Below, piece by piece: positions 15,412-24,374 of a DNA stretch of 37,392 nt. The DNA is from a bacterium (GTDB lineage: Bacteria; Vulcanimicrobiota; Xenobia; Xenobiales; JADMJV01): positions 1 through 37,392 of the forward strand of contig JADMJV010000176.1 of the NCBI GenBank assembly GCA_018780265.1, read 5' to 3'. A program made the translations under genes and the position numbers. Positions within the stretch are counted from its first letter, which is position 1. Each line of letters opens with the position of its first letter. The notes under the pieces were generated by a model that was not told the origin of the DNA, searched no databases, and saw only the letters and a program-made list of their open reading frames with translations.

Positions 15412-16182
15412 TTAGCCTGACCCTTCCAAGTGACTGGCCCGCTCCAGCGCCACGAACTCTTCAAAATGCAGCGTTTCGGGGCGACGTTGAGCCACGATAC
15501 CGGCCGCCTCAAACTGGGCGTCGCTGAGCAGTCCTTTGAGCGACGTACGCAGCATCTTTCTTCGCTGCGCAAAAGCCCGCCGCAAAATCTCGAAAAATCG
15601 CTTGGGAAGGACGTCGGGCGGCGGTTCGTGCAGGCGAAAATGGACCACAGCCGACTCCACCTCCGGGGCTGGCGAAAAGGCCTGAGGGGGAACCTTGAAT
15701 AGATAACTGGCCTGGGCGTGAAAGCGCACGAAGTGAGTCAAAGAGCCGGACTGGCGGGTGGCCGGCGAGACGATACGTTCGGCCACCTCATGCTGCATCA
15801 TCAGCCACATATCGCCGATCAACCCATGACCGTGAATCAACAGCCGCTCTAAAATGGGCGTGGTGATGTAATAGGGCAGATTGGCAACCACTTTCCAAGG
15901 GTCGGCACCGGCGGGAGCCAGCAATCGCCCCAGATCGGCATGCAAGAAATCCTGACAGACTACGACCAACCCTGCCGATGGTTTCAGTTTGCCGGCCAGT
16001 TCCTCGTCCAATTCTACGGCCAAAACCTGGGCGCCGCTCATGGCCAGAGGGTAGGTCAAGGCCCCCCGACCCGGACCGATCTCCAAGATGCGCTGCCCCG
16101 GGCCGGTATCGGCGGCCAGCAAAATCTTGTCAATGGTTTCGGGGTCGCGCAAAAAGTGCTGACCGAGAGGACGTCCACCCAT
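15412..16182 (-). CDS. ksgA: 16S rRNA (adenine1518/1519-N6) dimethyltransferase
   Basis: KsgA dimethylates two adjacent adenines near the 3' end of 16S rRNA during late 30S assembly. The 256-residue product shows GQHFLRDPETIDKI, SAM motif I LEIGPGRGALTYPL, VELDEEL, the catalytic NLPYYITTPIL motif, the MMQHEVAERI segment, and the C-terminal RRAFAQRRKMLRTSLKGLL RNA-binding part. All are typical. Length is usual (about 260). ATG at 16182 leaves the protein starting MGGRPLGQHF, just before the first conserved motif. Confidence 0.95.
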   Translation of the reverse strand: MGGRPLGQHFLRDPETIDKILLAADTGPGQRILEIGPGRGALTYPLAMSGAQVLAVELDEELAGKLKPSAGLVVVCQDFLHADLGRLLAPAGADPWKVVANLPYYITTPILERLLIHGHGLIGDMWLMMQHEVAERIVSPATRQSGSLTHFVRFHAQASYLFKVPPQAFSPAPEVESAVVHFRLHEPPPDVLPKRFFEILRRAFAQRRKMLRTSLKGLLSDAQFEAAGIVAQRRPETLHFEEFVALERASHLEGSG

Positions 16183-16288
16183 GGGGGCCGCTTTCGGATC
16201 GGGATCAGGTTTACCTCTGCCGCACGCGGGTATGCCCGTTTGAACATGTCATTCTGGTGCCTGGTCCACGCTGAGGAATTGTAAAACG

Positions 16289-17785
16289 ATGCAAGAAGTT
16301 TCCCCCAAATTGACGCGCTGGCAGCGTTTCCGTCGTGTGCCTGGACTGCTCCGTCTCAGCCTTTTCTCGCTTTTTTGTATGCTGGGGGCCGTAGTGGCGC
16401 TCAGCGGCGGCCTGCTGGCCCTGGAAATGGATCTGCCTCTAAGCGCTTCCAGGCCGGAAATGACGGAGGCTGGCAACGTTCCCCTCGAGATTCCGGCTCC
16501 ACCGTCGGTTTTTCAAGGGCGAAATCGTCTCAACATTCTGGTGCTGGGCATCGATTACAACCACGACAGTAAAAGTATCATTTACACCGATGGGGCCCGC
16601 TCGGACACCATGATGGTGGTCAGCCTGTCCTGCGAGGGCGATGTCTTGAATGTGGTCTCCATCCCCCGTGACCTGTATGTTCCGCTCTCCGAATCGATGG
16701 GTTCGGACCGTATCAATGCCGCCTTCAGCTACGGTGGAGTCAAGCAGGCACGCCAGACCGTGAGTCACTTGTTGGGCATCCCTATCCATAAGCATCTGAT
16801 CGTCAAGGTCTACGGCGCCAAGAAAGTCATTGATGCCCTGGGCGGACTGGCCCTCGACGTAGAAAAGGACATGGACTACGACGACAACTGGGGCCAACTG
16901 CATGTGCATCTCAAAAAAGGCCCACAACTTCTTGACGGCGACCAGACGGTTGGCTATGCCCGTTTCCGCAAAGACAATACGCGCGTCGACATGGAAGGCG
17001 ATGTGGGCAGGATGCGTCGCCAACAACAGGTGATTCGAGCGCTGGTGAGGAGCCTGAAGGATGCGCGCATCCTGGGCAAGATTCCGCAACTGGCCGAAGC
17101 CGTCAAAGAAACCCTTGAAACCGACCTGGGCATCAAGGACATGGTAGGCCTGGCCGGACTCTACAAAAATTTCGATCCCAAAAAGATGCGCGGCGGGCAG
17201 ATCAAGGGGGACGACGGCATGGTGGGCGAGGCCATGGTCTTGATCCCCTACGAACCTGAGAACACCCAACTGGTCAGGCGACTGCTCAAAGACAGTGTGG
17301 ATCTGGGGTTGCGCGATGTGCGAATTCGCATTCTCAATAGCAGCGGCGAGTTGGGTCTGGGTAATGACATGGCCGATGAGATGGCCGCCCAGGGCTTCAA
17401 CATTGTCAAGGCCGACGACAGCGAAGGCAAGCCGTTCAAGAAAACCCAGGTGGTCATCTATACCAAATGCCCGCGCGTTCAGCAACGGTTGCGGGGACTG
17501 TTTCCGGGGGCACAATTTCGCGACAGCGCCACGCCCAACAACGAGTATGACGTGACCATCACTCTGGGGTCGGATCGGGGATTTCTGGCCAGGCAGCCCA
17601 AGCCTCAGCCTCCCAGCGCATCTCGTTGGGGCGATCTGCCCCTGAAACCCAAGCCAGCGCCCGTCGCCAGGCCTTTGCCGGCAAAGCCCAGGGAAGAACC
17701 GGCTCCACTACCCACCCCGACCCAACTCCAACCGGACGACCCGCTGCGAGGTCAGGGAGATTTTGAGCCGCCGGCCCAGGGGTAA
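16289..17785 (+). CDS. LytR-CpsA-Psr (LCP) family protein 1
   Basis: A 498-residue, single-pass membrane protein: a short cytosolic N-terminus, a membrane helix near residues 20-45, then an extracytoplasmic LCP domain with GARSDTMMVVSL, SIPRDLYV, DRINAAFSYGGV and VGYARFRKDN with GRMRRQQQVI. The arginine and aspartate residues that bind pyrophosphate lipid are kept. A LytR_C domain follows (RIRILNSSGELGLGNDMADE), then a Pro-rich tail. LCP enzymes attach glycopolymers from lipid carriers to peptidoglycan. ATG at 16289 has GAGGAA 12 nt upstream. It is the first of a tandem pair. Confidence 0.92.
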   Translation: MQEVSPKLTRWQRFRRVPGLLRLSLFSLFCMLGAVVALSGGLLALEMDLPLSASRPEMTEAGNVPLEIPAPPSVFQGRNRLNILVLGIDYNHDSKSIIYTDGARSDTMMVVSLSCEGDVLNVVSIPRDLYVPLSESMGSDRINAAFSYGGVKQARQTVSHLLGIPIHKHLIVKVYGAKKVIDALGGLALDVEKDMDYDDNWGQLHVHLKKGPQLLDGDQTVGYARFRKDNTRVDMEGDVGRMRRQQQVIRALVRSLKDARILGKIPQLAEAVKETLETDLGIKDMVGLAGLYKNFDPKKMRGGQIKGDDGMVGEAMVLIPYEPENTQLVRRLLKDSVDLGLRDVRIRILNSSGELGLGNDMADEMAAQGFNIVKADDSEGKPFKKTQVVIYTKCPRVQQRLRGLFPGAQFRDSATPNNEYDVTITLGSDRGFLARQPKPQPPSASRWGDLPLKPKPAPVARPLPAKPREEPAPLPTPTQLQPDDPLRGQGDFEPPAQG

Positions 17786-17884
17786 CCGAGACAGGGCCGA
17801 AGTTTTTGTACTTAGCACCCCCCCAGGGTGAGGAATAATTTTCAAGTTCGAGAAGGTCGGTCGATGTCAACGCCAGGAGGCCCC

Positions 17885-19522
17885 ATGTCGAGTCCCACTC
17901 CAGCCTTAACGCGCTGGCAGCGCTTTCGTCGTATCCCCGGTACGGCTCGAATGGTCATTTTTTCCACCTGCATGATGATGGGGGCTGTGGGCGTCCTGGG
18001 GGGCGGGCTGCTGGCCACCAACTATCTGGGCCATAACGCCGGGGCCACCTCGAGCGATGTCCCCTGGACGCAAATGTTTCAGAAGAGCTACGGCAAGTCC
18101 GTCTTTGTGGGCGAACGCAAGCGTATCAACCTGCTGGTCTTGGGGATCGATTACAACCACGACAACAAGGGCATGATTTATACCAAAGGAGCCCGCTCCG
18201 ACACCATGATGGTGGCCAGCATTGGGGACGAAGCTCAATACCTCAACGTGATTTCAGTTCCCCGAGATACCTACACCCTCATTTCGGAGTCCATCGGGTC
18301 GGACAAAATCAATGCTGCCTTCAGTTACGGCGGCGTAAAGCAAACCCGGGAGACGGTCAGCCGTTTCCTGGGAGTGCCCATCCACTACTACGTCATCGTC
18401 AAAGTCCACGGTGCCAAGAAGATTATTGACGCGTTGGGCGGCCTACCGGTGGATGTAGAAAAAGACATGGACTACGACGACAACTGGGGACAGCTCCATA
18501 TTCACTTGAAGAAGGGGCCTCAGGTGCTCAACGGTGAGCAGGCCGTTGGTTACGCTCGCTTTCGCCACGATGAAGAAGGCGACTATGGTCGCATGCGCCG
18601 CCAGCAGCAGGTCATTCGTTCGCTGATCCGGCGCCTCAAAGATCCCAGTATCGTGACCAAATTTGCCCAACTGGCCCAGGCCGTCAAAGAAACGCTGGAA
18701 ACCGACCTTACGGTCGACCAGATGATCGACCTGGCCCTTCTTTACAAGGGCTTTGACCAGAGCAAAATGCGCTCCGGCCAGATCAAGGGCGATGACGAAA
18801 CGGTCAATGGCGCGATGGTTATCGTGCCCTACGAGCCGGAAAACACCAAAATTATCCGCCGACTCCTGAAAGACGACATCGACCTGGGGTTGCGCGACAT
18901 GCGTATCCGTCTGCTCAATGCCAGCGGCGACTCCAGCCTCGGCAATCAGATCGCCGACGAGATGAACCTGGAAGGGTTCAACGTAGTGAAGGTTGAGGAC
19001 AGCACCGGCAAGTCCGTGAAGACCACCGAAATCCTGGAACACGTCCGCAGTCCTCGCGTCCATACGCGGCTGCAAACGCTTTTCCCGGATGCCAAATTCC
19101 TCAACAGTGCCTCAATCAACCCGGACTACGATATCACCATCACCATCGGGACCGACCGGGGCTTCGTAGCCCAGCGCCCCGCCCGGGAGCCGGCCAGCGC
19201 CTCGCGCTGGGAGCAGCCCCAGAGCTACCCCACCTACCGCAACGCCGAGGTGCCCCAGGCTCAACCAGAGCCCGAACCCGAACCCGAGCGACCGCTGGAC
19301 CCCGAGCCTCAACCCGAGCCTGCGGCAGAGCCCGTCCCCGAACCGGTTGCGGAACCCGCGCCCGCCAACGAACCGGCAGCGCCAGCGCCAGCTCCGCCGC
19401 CGGCCCCCGCCAGCGTGCCGGCCGAACCGGCACCGGCTCCGGAACCGCCTCCTCCACCGGCGCCTGCACCCGCCGCACCACCCGAACCGGTGCCAGTCCC
19501 CGTGGCCACGCCACTTAGCTAG
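17885..19522 (+). CDS. LytR-CpsA-Psr (LCP) family protein 2
   Basis: A 545-residue paralogue of the preceding gene, from tandem duplication: the same N-terminal LTRWQRFRR-x-PG start, a membrane helix, and an LCP domain (GARSDTMMVASI, SVPRDTYTL, DKINAAFSYGGV, GYARFRHDEEGDYGRMRRQQ). The LytR_C domain follows. It differs in a long Pro/Glu then Pro/Ala tail, over 80 residues of PE and PA repeats, suited to crossing or binding the cell wall. ATG at 17885 is chosen for its AGGAGG 5 nt upstream and alignment with LCP 1. ATGs at 17864 and 17828 would add 7 or 19 residues. It is 5 bp from the next gene. Confidence 0.92.
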   Translation: MSSPTPALTRWQRFRRIPGTARMVIFSTCMMMGAVGVLGGGLLATNYLGHNAGATSSDVPWTQMFQKSYGKSVFVGERKRINLLVLGIDYNHDNKGMIYTKGARSDTMMVASIGDEAQYLNVISVPRDTYTLISESIGSDKINAAFSYGGVKQTRETVSRFLGVPIHYYVIVKVHGAKKIIDALGGLPVDVEKDMDYDDNWGQLHIHLKKGPQVLNGEQAVGYARFRHDEEGDYGRMRRQQQVIRSLIRRLKDPSIVTKFAQLAQAVKETLETDLTVDQMIDLALLYKGFDQSKMRSGQIKGDDETVNGAMVIVPYEPENTKIIRRLLKDDIDLGLRDMRIRLLNASGDSSLGNQIADEMNLEGFNVVKVEDSTGKSVKTTEILEHVRSPRVHTRLQTLFPDAKFLNSASINPDYDITITIGTDRGFVAQRPAREPASASRWEQPQSYPTYRNAEVPQAQPEPEPEPERPLDPEPQPEPAAEPVPEPVAEPAPANEPAAPAPAPPPAPASVPAEPAPAPEPPPPPAPAPAAPPEPVPVPVATPLS

Positions 19523-19527
19523 TTTGC

Positions 19528-20277
19528 TTGGACAAGGTCCTGGAACATATTCTGTCGCGTTCTCCGCGGCCCCAGAGTTGGGGACGGGTATTGGATGCTG
19601 GCACGGGAGAGTCATCGCTGGCCTGGGTGAGCAGACTACCTTGCTCGGACTGGACCGCGGTAACCGCCGACGAAAGCCGTGCCCAGGGACTTCGTGGGCG
19701 CTTTCCCCCGGGCAAAAACCGCCTCCTGGTAGGCAACTGGCAAGACCCGCAGTTCCTGGAGCGGGAGACCTTTGACGTGGTCATCGCCGACTACCTGTTG
19801 GGGTCTTGCGATCGGTATGCGCCCCATTTCCAAGAGCAACTGCTGGAACGCTTACTGGGCGTGTGCCGGGGATGGCTGTTTATCGTGGGACAAGAGCCAT
19901 GGTCTCGGCCCACCAACCCGGCCCAACGGTGCCTGTGGAACATTGCTCAGTTGCGCGACGCGGTTCAACTGCTACTGGACCGGCGTCCCCACCGCGAACT
20001 CCCGCAAGACTGGGTAGAAAGGCAACTGGCCCGCTATGGACATCCCGTCAACTGGAGTGAACGGTTCGAAAATCACTACGACCAGGATTACGTGCTGCGC
20101 GAAGTCAATGCCATTGAAGAGAACTTGCACGAACTGGCCGACAAGGGCCTGGCCCAGCTGCTCCGTCGCCGCTGCCATACTCTGCGTCAAGCCAACGCAG
20201 CCGGGGTCTACGGATGGGACTATCTTCTGGCCGTTAACGTAGCGCAGCCTGCAGCAATTGATCGGCCTCCACACTGA
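19528..20277 (+). CDS. SAM-dependent methyltransferase-like protein
   Basis: The 249-residue product has a Rossmann-type motif I (GRVLDAGTGESSLAWV), an acidic position in VTADESRA, and the motif FDVVIADYLLGS that follows in class I methyltransferases. The C-terminal part has no extra recognisable domain. The start is TTG at 19528, only 5 bp after the second LCP gene, so it belongs to the LCP operon and may modify an envelope component or a precursor. Its 3' end overlaps the translin gene by 44 bp, the longest convergent overlap in the window. Substrate unknown. Confidence 0.78.
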   Translation: MDKVLEHILSRSPRPQSWGRVLDAGTGESSLAWVSRLPCSDWTAVTADESRAQGLRGRFPPGKNRLLVGNWQDPQFLERETFDVVIADYLLGSCDRYAPHFQEQLLERLLGVCRGWLFIVGQEPWSRPTNPAQRCLWNIAQLRDAVQLLLDRRPHRELPQDWVERQLARYGHPVNWSERFENHYDQDYVLREVNAIEENLHELADKGLAQLLRRRCHTLRQANAAGVYGWDYLLAVNVAQPAAIDRPPH

Positions 20278-20896
20278 GACGACTGCGAATCGATGACAGT
20301 TCCCGCTCCAGATTGTGTCCGGCCGAATGATGGGTCAAATCTCCGCGAGTCTTTTCCAGACACCCTCGGGCAATGTCGGTGCTGCGGCGCAGGCCGCGCG
20401 TAATGGCATCGGGGAAATCCATGGAGATCAGCACATAATAGATATCGTCCATCACCGAAAGCAGATTCTCGGCCCGCTCCAGGTCACCGCGGCGCAACAG
20501 GTCCAATACCTGGCGACGCAATTCACCCACAGCTTCGGCCAGACCGTTGAGATAGGGGGCAAAGTCCACTCCCAGATCTTCGGGGCTGGGAAATTGTTTT
20601 CCAGTCACGATTCGGTATGTGATCTGGGCCTCAGCGTACTCTTTCTCGGCATCCTGCAAAAAGCCGCTAAAATAGACATCCGGGTAGGCACGCAACTGGT
20701 CGCAGGCGAGACTGAGCAGAGTGCGCGCTTCGAGCAGAAACTGATCGACTTCGGTAGACTCGCCTCGATGCACGGCGCGAATGGCCAGGCTGCAGTTCTT
20801 AATGACCTTGCGGGCGTGGAACAGGCCCTGGTCGCGAGCCCTGTCCATCTCCTCAAAGCGCTGGCCGATTCGCCCCGAAATTTGCTGTAGATTCAT
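20234..20896 (-). CDS. Translin family protein
   Basis: A 220-residue, all-helical protein of the translin family, known as nucleic-acid-binding octamers in eukaryotes (with TRAX) and archaea. The signature is near the end: SMDFPDAITRGLRRSTDIARG followed by CLEKTRGDLT, which matches the family's DYP-x-A ... GLRRK-x-D-x-AR ... EKTRGDLT. The first half has the expected long helices, with ARKVIKNCSLAIRAVHRGE. ATG at 20896 is fixed by GGAGG plus GAGG directly upstream. A longer frame (to 21046) would run through the palindromic operators and is unlikely. Bacterial examples are uncommon and their role is not established. Confidence 0.85.
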   Translation of the reverse strand: MNLQQISGRIGQRFEEMDRARDQGLFHARKVIKNCSLAIRAVHRGESTEVDQFLLEARTLLSLACDQLRAYPDVYFSGFLQDAEKEYAEAQITYRIVTGKQFPSPEDLGVDFAPYLNGLAEAVGELRRQVLDLLRRGDLERAENLLSVMDDIYYVLISMDFPDAITRGLRRSTDIARGCLEKTRGDLTHHSAGHNLERELSSIRSRLSVEADQLLQAALR

Positions 20897-20919
20897 TGCC
20901 TCACCTCCCATTCTCTTTG

Positions 20920-20948
20920 ACAATATCATTTTGCAGGCCCGTGGCCAA
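20920..20948 (-). promoter_or_regulatory. Possible promoter of the translin gene
   Basis: On the minus strand TTGGCC (20948-20943), a 17-bp spacer and TATTGT (20925-20920), each 4 of 6 to consensus, would start transcription about 16 nt before the ribosome site of the translin gene. A perfect 12-bp palindrome TTTACCGGTAAA (20964-20975) lies 15 bp upstream and could be a control site. Confidence 0.35.
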
Positions 20949-21014
20949 GGTACTTCGAGAGTATTTACCGGTAAAATCGAAAACCGGGCAGACCCTTTCG
21001 GCCTACGAGCCACA

Positions 21015-21053
21015 TTTCCAGTTGACTGGAAATTGTTTCCAGTCAACTGGAAA
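21015..21053. promoter_or_regulatory. Two tandem 18-bp palindromic operators forming one perfect 18-bp inverted repeat
   Basis: TTTCCAGTTGACTGGAAA (21015-21032) and TTTCCAGTCAACTGGAAA (21036-21053) are exact reverse complements separated by TTG. Each is also its own palindrome (8-bp arms, 2-bp centre). The two sites are 21 bp apart, two turns of the helix, the spacing at which two dimers sit on the same face. They stand 119 bp from the translin start and 97 bp from the M16-like start. A transcript through here would fold into an 18-bp hairpin followed by a T-rich run on the plus strand, so a terminator is an alternative reading. Confidence 0.6.
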
Positions 21054-21149
21054 CTTTGCTTCTTTCGTCAATAGACCGATGAGCAGGCTCAAGATGCATT
21101 TACAGTGGGTATTGTTTCTCTCTCCTGGCAGATGGGCAAATGACCTTGC

Positions 21150-23498
21150 ATGAAGCCCTTGCTTTGGAACGTGATTCTCGTGCTGCTGTGGGCTTGCCCC
21201 CTGGCTGCCCAGGAGATGGTGGAAACGTCGGCGGGATTGGTAGAACGCCGCCTGCTGGTCAATGGCGCGGCCGCAGTTTTACAACCCCTACCGGACCGAC
21301 CCGTGGTGGCGCTGACACTGGTCTTTCCCTGGGGGCGGGCCAACGACGCCGAACGATGCGACTATCTCAATCGAATACTGTCACGCACTTGCGCCCAATA
21401 TCCTGGTGGTTCCCTGCTGCTGAGACTGGAGGAGATGGGCGGTTTGAGCAGCTACCACTGCGGCCAAAACTGGAGCAGCTTTACCCTGGTTGTGCCGCGC
21501 GGCTACGCTTCGTGGGCCTTGCAGATTCAACTGGACAGGCTGCGCGGGCAATGGCTGCAAAAAGAGGACATCGAAGGTCAACTGACCGCTCTGGGAGCTC
21601 CCAAAAGTATCGACGCCACCTCACTGCAGTCACTCTTTTTGCAGCAATGGAACCCCGCTCAAGGCGTGGTAGCCGTATGCGGTGGCTTTGAGGAACGCGA
21701 AGCGCGCACGCTGCTCAGCAAGGTAGGTGCCGCCCGCTCCGGCGATTTACCTCCCGTCGGCACTCAGTTGACCTATCTCCCCGCCCGGTTGGCCTGGAAT
21801 TTCGCCAGACCCTCCGCCCCGCGCCAGCGGGCCGCAGCTTATCTATGGCAAAGCGCCCTGACCCCGAATGTCTTGTTGGAACTGGATCCTGCCGAGCAGG
21901 GCTACTGGCTTTCCACGACTCTGGGGGGCACTGCCCTGCCTGGTGACCCGGCGGTGGAAGCGGCCCGCGCCACCTTGAACGCCAGTTTGCCCGTTTCCGG
22001 GCTGTCTGTAACTGTGCGCACCCGACAAAAGGCCGTGCAGCGCTGGCTGGGAGAATGGGATGACCTGGCTTCCCGGTCACGCCTGCTGGCCCTAGAACAG
22101 GCCCGCGGCGAATTGGGTCGCTCGCTGCAAACCTACGAAGCCCTGATCGGCTATGAACTGACCCACTGGCCCCAGGATGTGGCGGCCTTCAACAGTCACA
22201 CGGAAGTTGTCGCAGGACCCGGGCCCACATCAACCAACAGAAACACCAAGACCTCCCTGAAGTCCAGGCCAGGCCCCGCACCGGCTCGCTCCCCGGCGGC
22301 TCCTCCCCCTCCCTTTGTACGCCTGGAAATTACTCCCAATTGCACCGCCCTCATCCAGACGGTGAGCGACCTACCGGTGGTGGCAGTGCGCGCCCTGATA
22401 CCCGGCGGGTCTTCCAGCGACTCGGCGGCCATGGCGGGTCGTGCCGAATGGCTGGCGGCCTACTGGCAGGTCAAGATGAATGCGGATTTCCCCACCACCG
22501 TCGAGAGCCAGCCCGCCAACTGGCAGGCCAGCGCTTATCTGCCACGGGACCAGGTGACGCCATGGTTGAGCCGTTTTTTCAAACTATGGAGCGAGTCTAA
22601 AATAGACCCTCTGGTGGCCGCCCAGACTCAACCTCAGGCCAGTCAACCCAATGGCCCTGTTGAAGAAGGTTATCAAGATTGGCTGCGATTGCTGTTTCCG
22701 ATGGAGCACCCTTGGGGCCGTCAAGGCTTGGTGTCCACCCTCGCCATCGAGCGACTGCAAGAAATGCAAGCCCAGGTACGCCAGCGGGCCCGCTGGAGTC
22801 TTTTCTTGAGCGGTGATGTGACCAGTTCGGAGGTGGAAATGGCACTGAACCAGGCCTCTCCGCCCGCTCCAGACCCCTCCGTTGCCAACACCTGGGAGGC
22901 CTTGCCGACCCGGGCCCAGTTGCCCGCGGAGCCGGTGCTCAAGGCTGCCGATGTGAAGCGCTGCACCTTGTTTGTGGGGGGCTATGGACCGGCTCGTCGC
23001 GAGGCCGACTACTATGCCTTCGTGCTGCTACTGCAAACTCTGGCCGGCGACCCCCTGCGCAGCAAACTGCAACTGGAACTCCGCTTGAAGAGACCGCTCG
23101 CCGACAGGGTGGAGGTCAGCTTTCTCTCCTCCAGCGGAGTCGGTCCGTGGTTGTTGCGCATCGATTGCGCCCCGCAAAATCTGGCCGAAATTCAGACCAG
23201 GCTGGCCCAACAGATGGAGGAGTTGCGTCAAAAAGAGATCCGCCCGGAAGAACTGGATCTGGCTGTGGCCCGCCTGGAAGGGCAGCAGCAAGTGGCCAAC
23301 GTCAACTCCACGGGACGAGTGCTACAACTGCGCAACCTGGAACTTTTCCGCCTGTCGGATAGCTACAATCAGGGCTTTGCGGGCATCTACCGCAATATCA
23401 GCCGCAAAGATCTGCTGGCCTGCGCCCGAGTGAGGCTGCTGCCTCAGAGACTAGCCACCCTGATCCTTACTCCGAGGACTCAGGCGCCTCGGTCTTGA
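21150..23498 (+). CDS. Exported M16-like protein lacking the HxxEH zinc motif (both halves)
   Basis: A 782-residue product with a signal peptide (MKPLLWNVILVLLWACPLAAQ) and two M16-like halves (about residues 30-340 and 385-775). They are joined by a Pro/Thr/Ser-rich linker. The first half shows the family pattern: a PVVALTLVFPWGRANDAE strand, then EEMGGLSSYHCGQNWSSFTL. The inverted zinc motif HxxEH, expected about residues 68-75, reads CDYLNR here. The second half (DLPVVAVRALIPGGSS) also has no HxxEH. It is probably a non-catalytic, substrate-binding homologue that might need an active partner encoded elsewhere. Its end overlaps the opposing secreted-protein gene by 32 bp. The ribosome site is poor. 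Confidence 0.75.
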   Translation: MKPLLWNVILVLLWACPLAAQEMVETSAGLVERRLLVNGAAAVLQPLPDRPVVALTLVFPWGRANDAERCDYLNRILSRTCAQYPGGSLLLRLEEMGGLSSYHCGQNWSSFTLVVPRGYASWALQIQLDRLRGQWLQKEDIEGQLTALGAPKSIDATSLQSLFLQQWNPAQGVVAVCGGFEEREARTLLSKVGAARSGDLPPVGTQLTYLPARLAWNFARPSAPRQRAAAYLWQSALTPNVLLELDPAEQGYWLSTTLGGTALPGDPAVEAARATLNASLPVSGLSVTVRTRQKAVQRWLGEWDDLASRSRLLALEQARGELGRSLQTYEALIGYELTHWPQDVAAFNSHTEVVAGPGPTSTNRNTKTSLKSRPGPAPARSPAAPPPPFVRLEITPNCTALIQTVSDLPVVAVRALIPGGSSSDSAAMAGRAEWLAAYWQVKMNADFPTTVESQPANWQASAYLPRDQVTPWLSRFFKLWSESKIDPLVAAQTQPQASQPNGPVEEGYQDWLRLLFPMEHPWGRQGLVSTLAIERLQEMQAQVRQRARWSLFLSGDVTSSEVEMALNQASPPAPDPSVANTWEALPTRAQLPAEPVLKAADVKRCTLFVGGYGPARREADYYAFVLLLQTLAGDPLRSKLQLELRLKRPLADRVEVSFLSSSGVGPWLLRIDCAPQNLAEIQTRLAQQMEELRQKEIRPEELDLAVARLEGQQQVANVNSTGRVLQLRNLELFRLSDSYNQGFAGIYRNISRKDLLACARVRLLPQRLATLILTPRTQAPRS

Positions 23499-24261
23499 TA
23501 GGTTCGCTGGTGATCAACACCTGAATCTCTTGTTTCATCTGCTGCGGATGTTGCGGAGAGAAGACCCGAATGACCGCCCTCTGACCCGACGGAGTCTTCT
23601 TGTCTGTCAGGTAATAGCAGAGAAAGTTTTCCACGGCCATAATCTTTCCCGGCCCTTCCAGATGCCACTCCAGTTGCTCGGCCACGGGCCGCGAATTCAA
23701 GGTGGCCGTCAGGGTGGCCTGAGCCCCTGGCTGCACCACCAGTGCCTCGGGCACAACCTTAAAAACCCAGTCTTGTTTCTCGACGTCGGGCTGCAATGGC
23801 AAAGACCCCAGCGGGGCATTGGGGTCGGTAGCCGCTTTGTGGGCCGCCTCCTCCACGCGCAATCTGCCGCTCCAGCCGCCGTACTCCAGTTGCACGGGAC
23901 GAAACTCCAGGCCCATCGGCTTGCCTTCAGGATCGATCAACGAGCAACGAAAGAAATAAATCGACGTAGGCATCTTCTTAAAATCGAGACGCTGCTGGCC
24001 TTTGCCTTTGGCTACAGTCCACTCACCGACTTTGCTGGTGGATTGGGGCCCCTGATAGCGATAACAGGTCACCACCATACTCTTGACGGGCCACTGGGTC
24101 AGGTCGTAGTCAAGCTCGACCCTCCCCCCCCGATTGGCCTGCGCCAACGTAATCTTGCGATTGATGGTAAAGGGAGGATTGGGAACCAGTTGCGCCTCGG
24201 CCAGCAGGCACACAGACAACCCGAACAGCACCTTGGGCAGAGCCTTGAATAACTTATGCAT
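23467..24261 (-). CDS. Exported beta-rich hypothetical protein
   Basis: A 264-residue product with a signal peptide (MHKLFKALPKVLFGLSVCLLAEAQ). The mature part is beta-rich, with a C-terminal Ig-like segment (VVQPGAQATLTATLNSRPVAEQLEW and VIRVFSPQHPQQ) and no recognised catalytic motif. It resembles the Ig-like exported protein at 7124-8062 in type but not clearly in sequence. ATG at 24261 has no ribosome site. Divergent from ispH. Confidence 0.65.
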   Translation of the reverse strand: MHKLFKALPKVLFGLSVCLLAEAQLVPNPPFTINRKITLAQANRGGRVELDYDLTQWPVKSMVVTCYRYQGPQSTSKVGEWTVAKGKGQQRLDFKKMPTSIYFFRCSLIDPEGKPMGLEFRPVQLEYGGWSGRLRVEEAAHKAATDPNAPLGSLPLQPDVEKQDWVFKVVPEALVVQPGAQATLTATLNSRPVAEQLEWHLEGPGKIMAVENFLCYYLTDKKTPSGQRAVIRVFSPQHPQQMKQEIQVLITSEPIKTEAPESSE

Positions 24262-24374
24262 TTGGGTAGTTTCAGGATAGGCCAGCTCTCTCCTCGTTCA
24301 GGTCTTGATTTGTGCAAGGGTTTAGGCCGTCGTTGCCATGGAAGAATAGTGCGATGGATGACTGTGGAGGTCTG

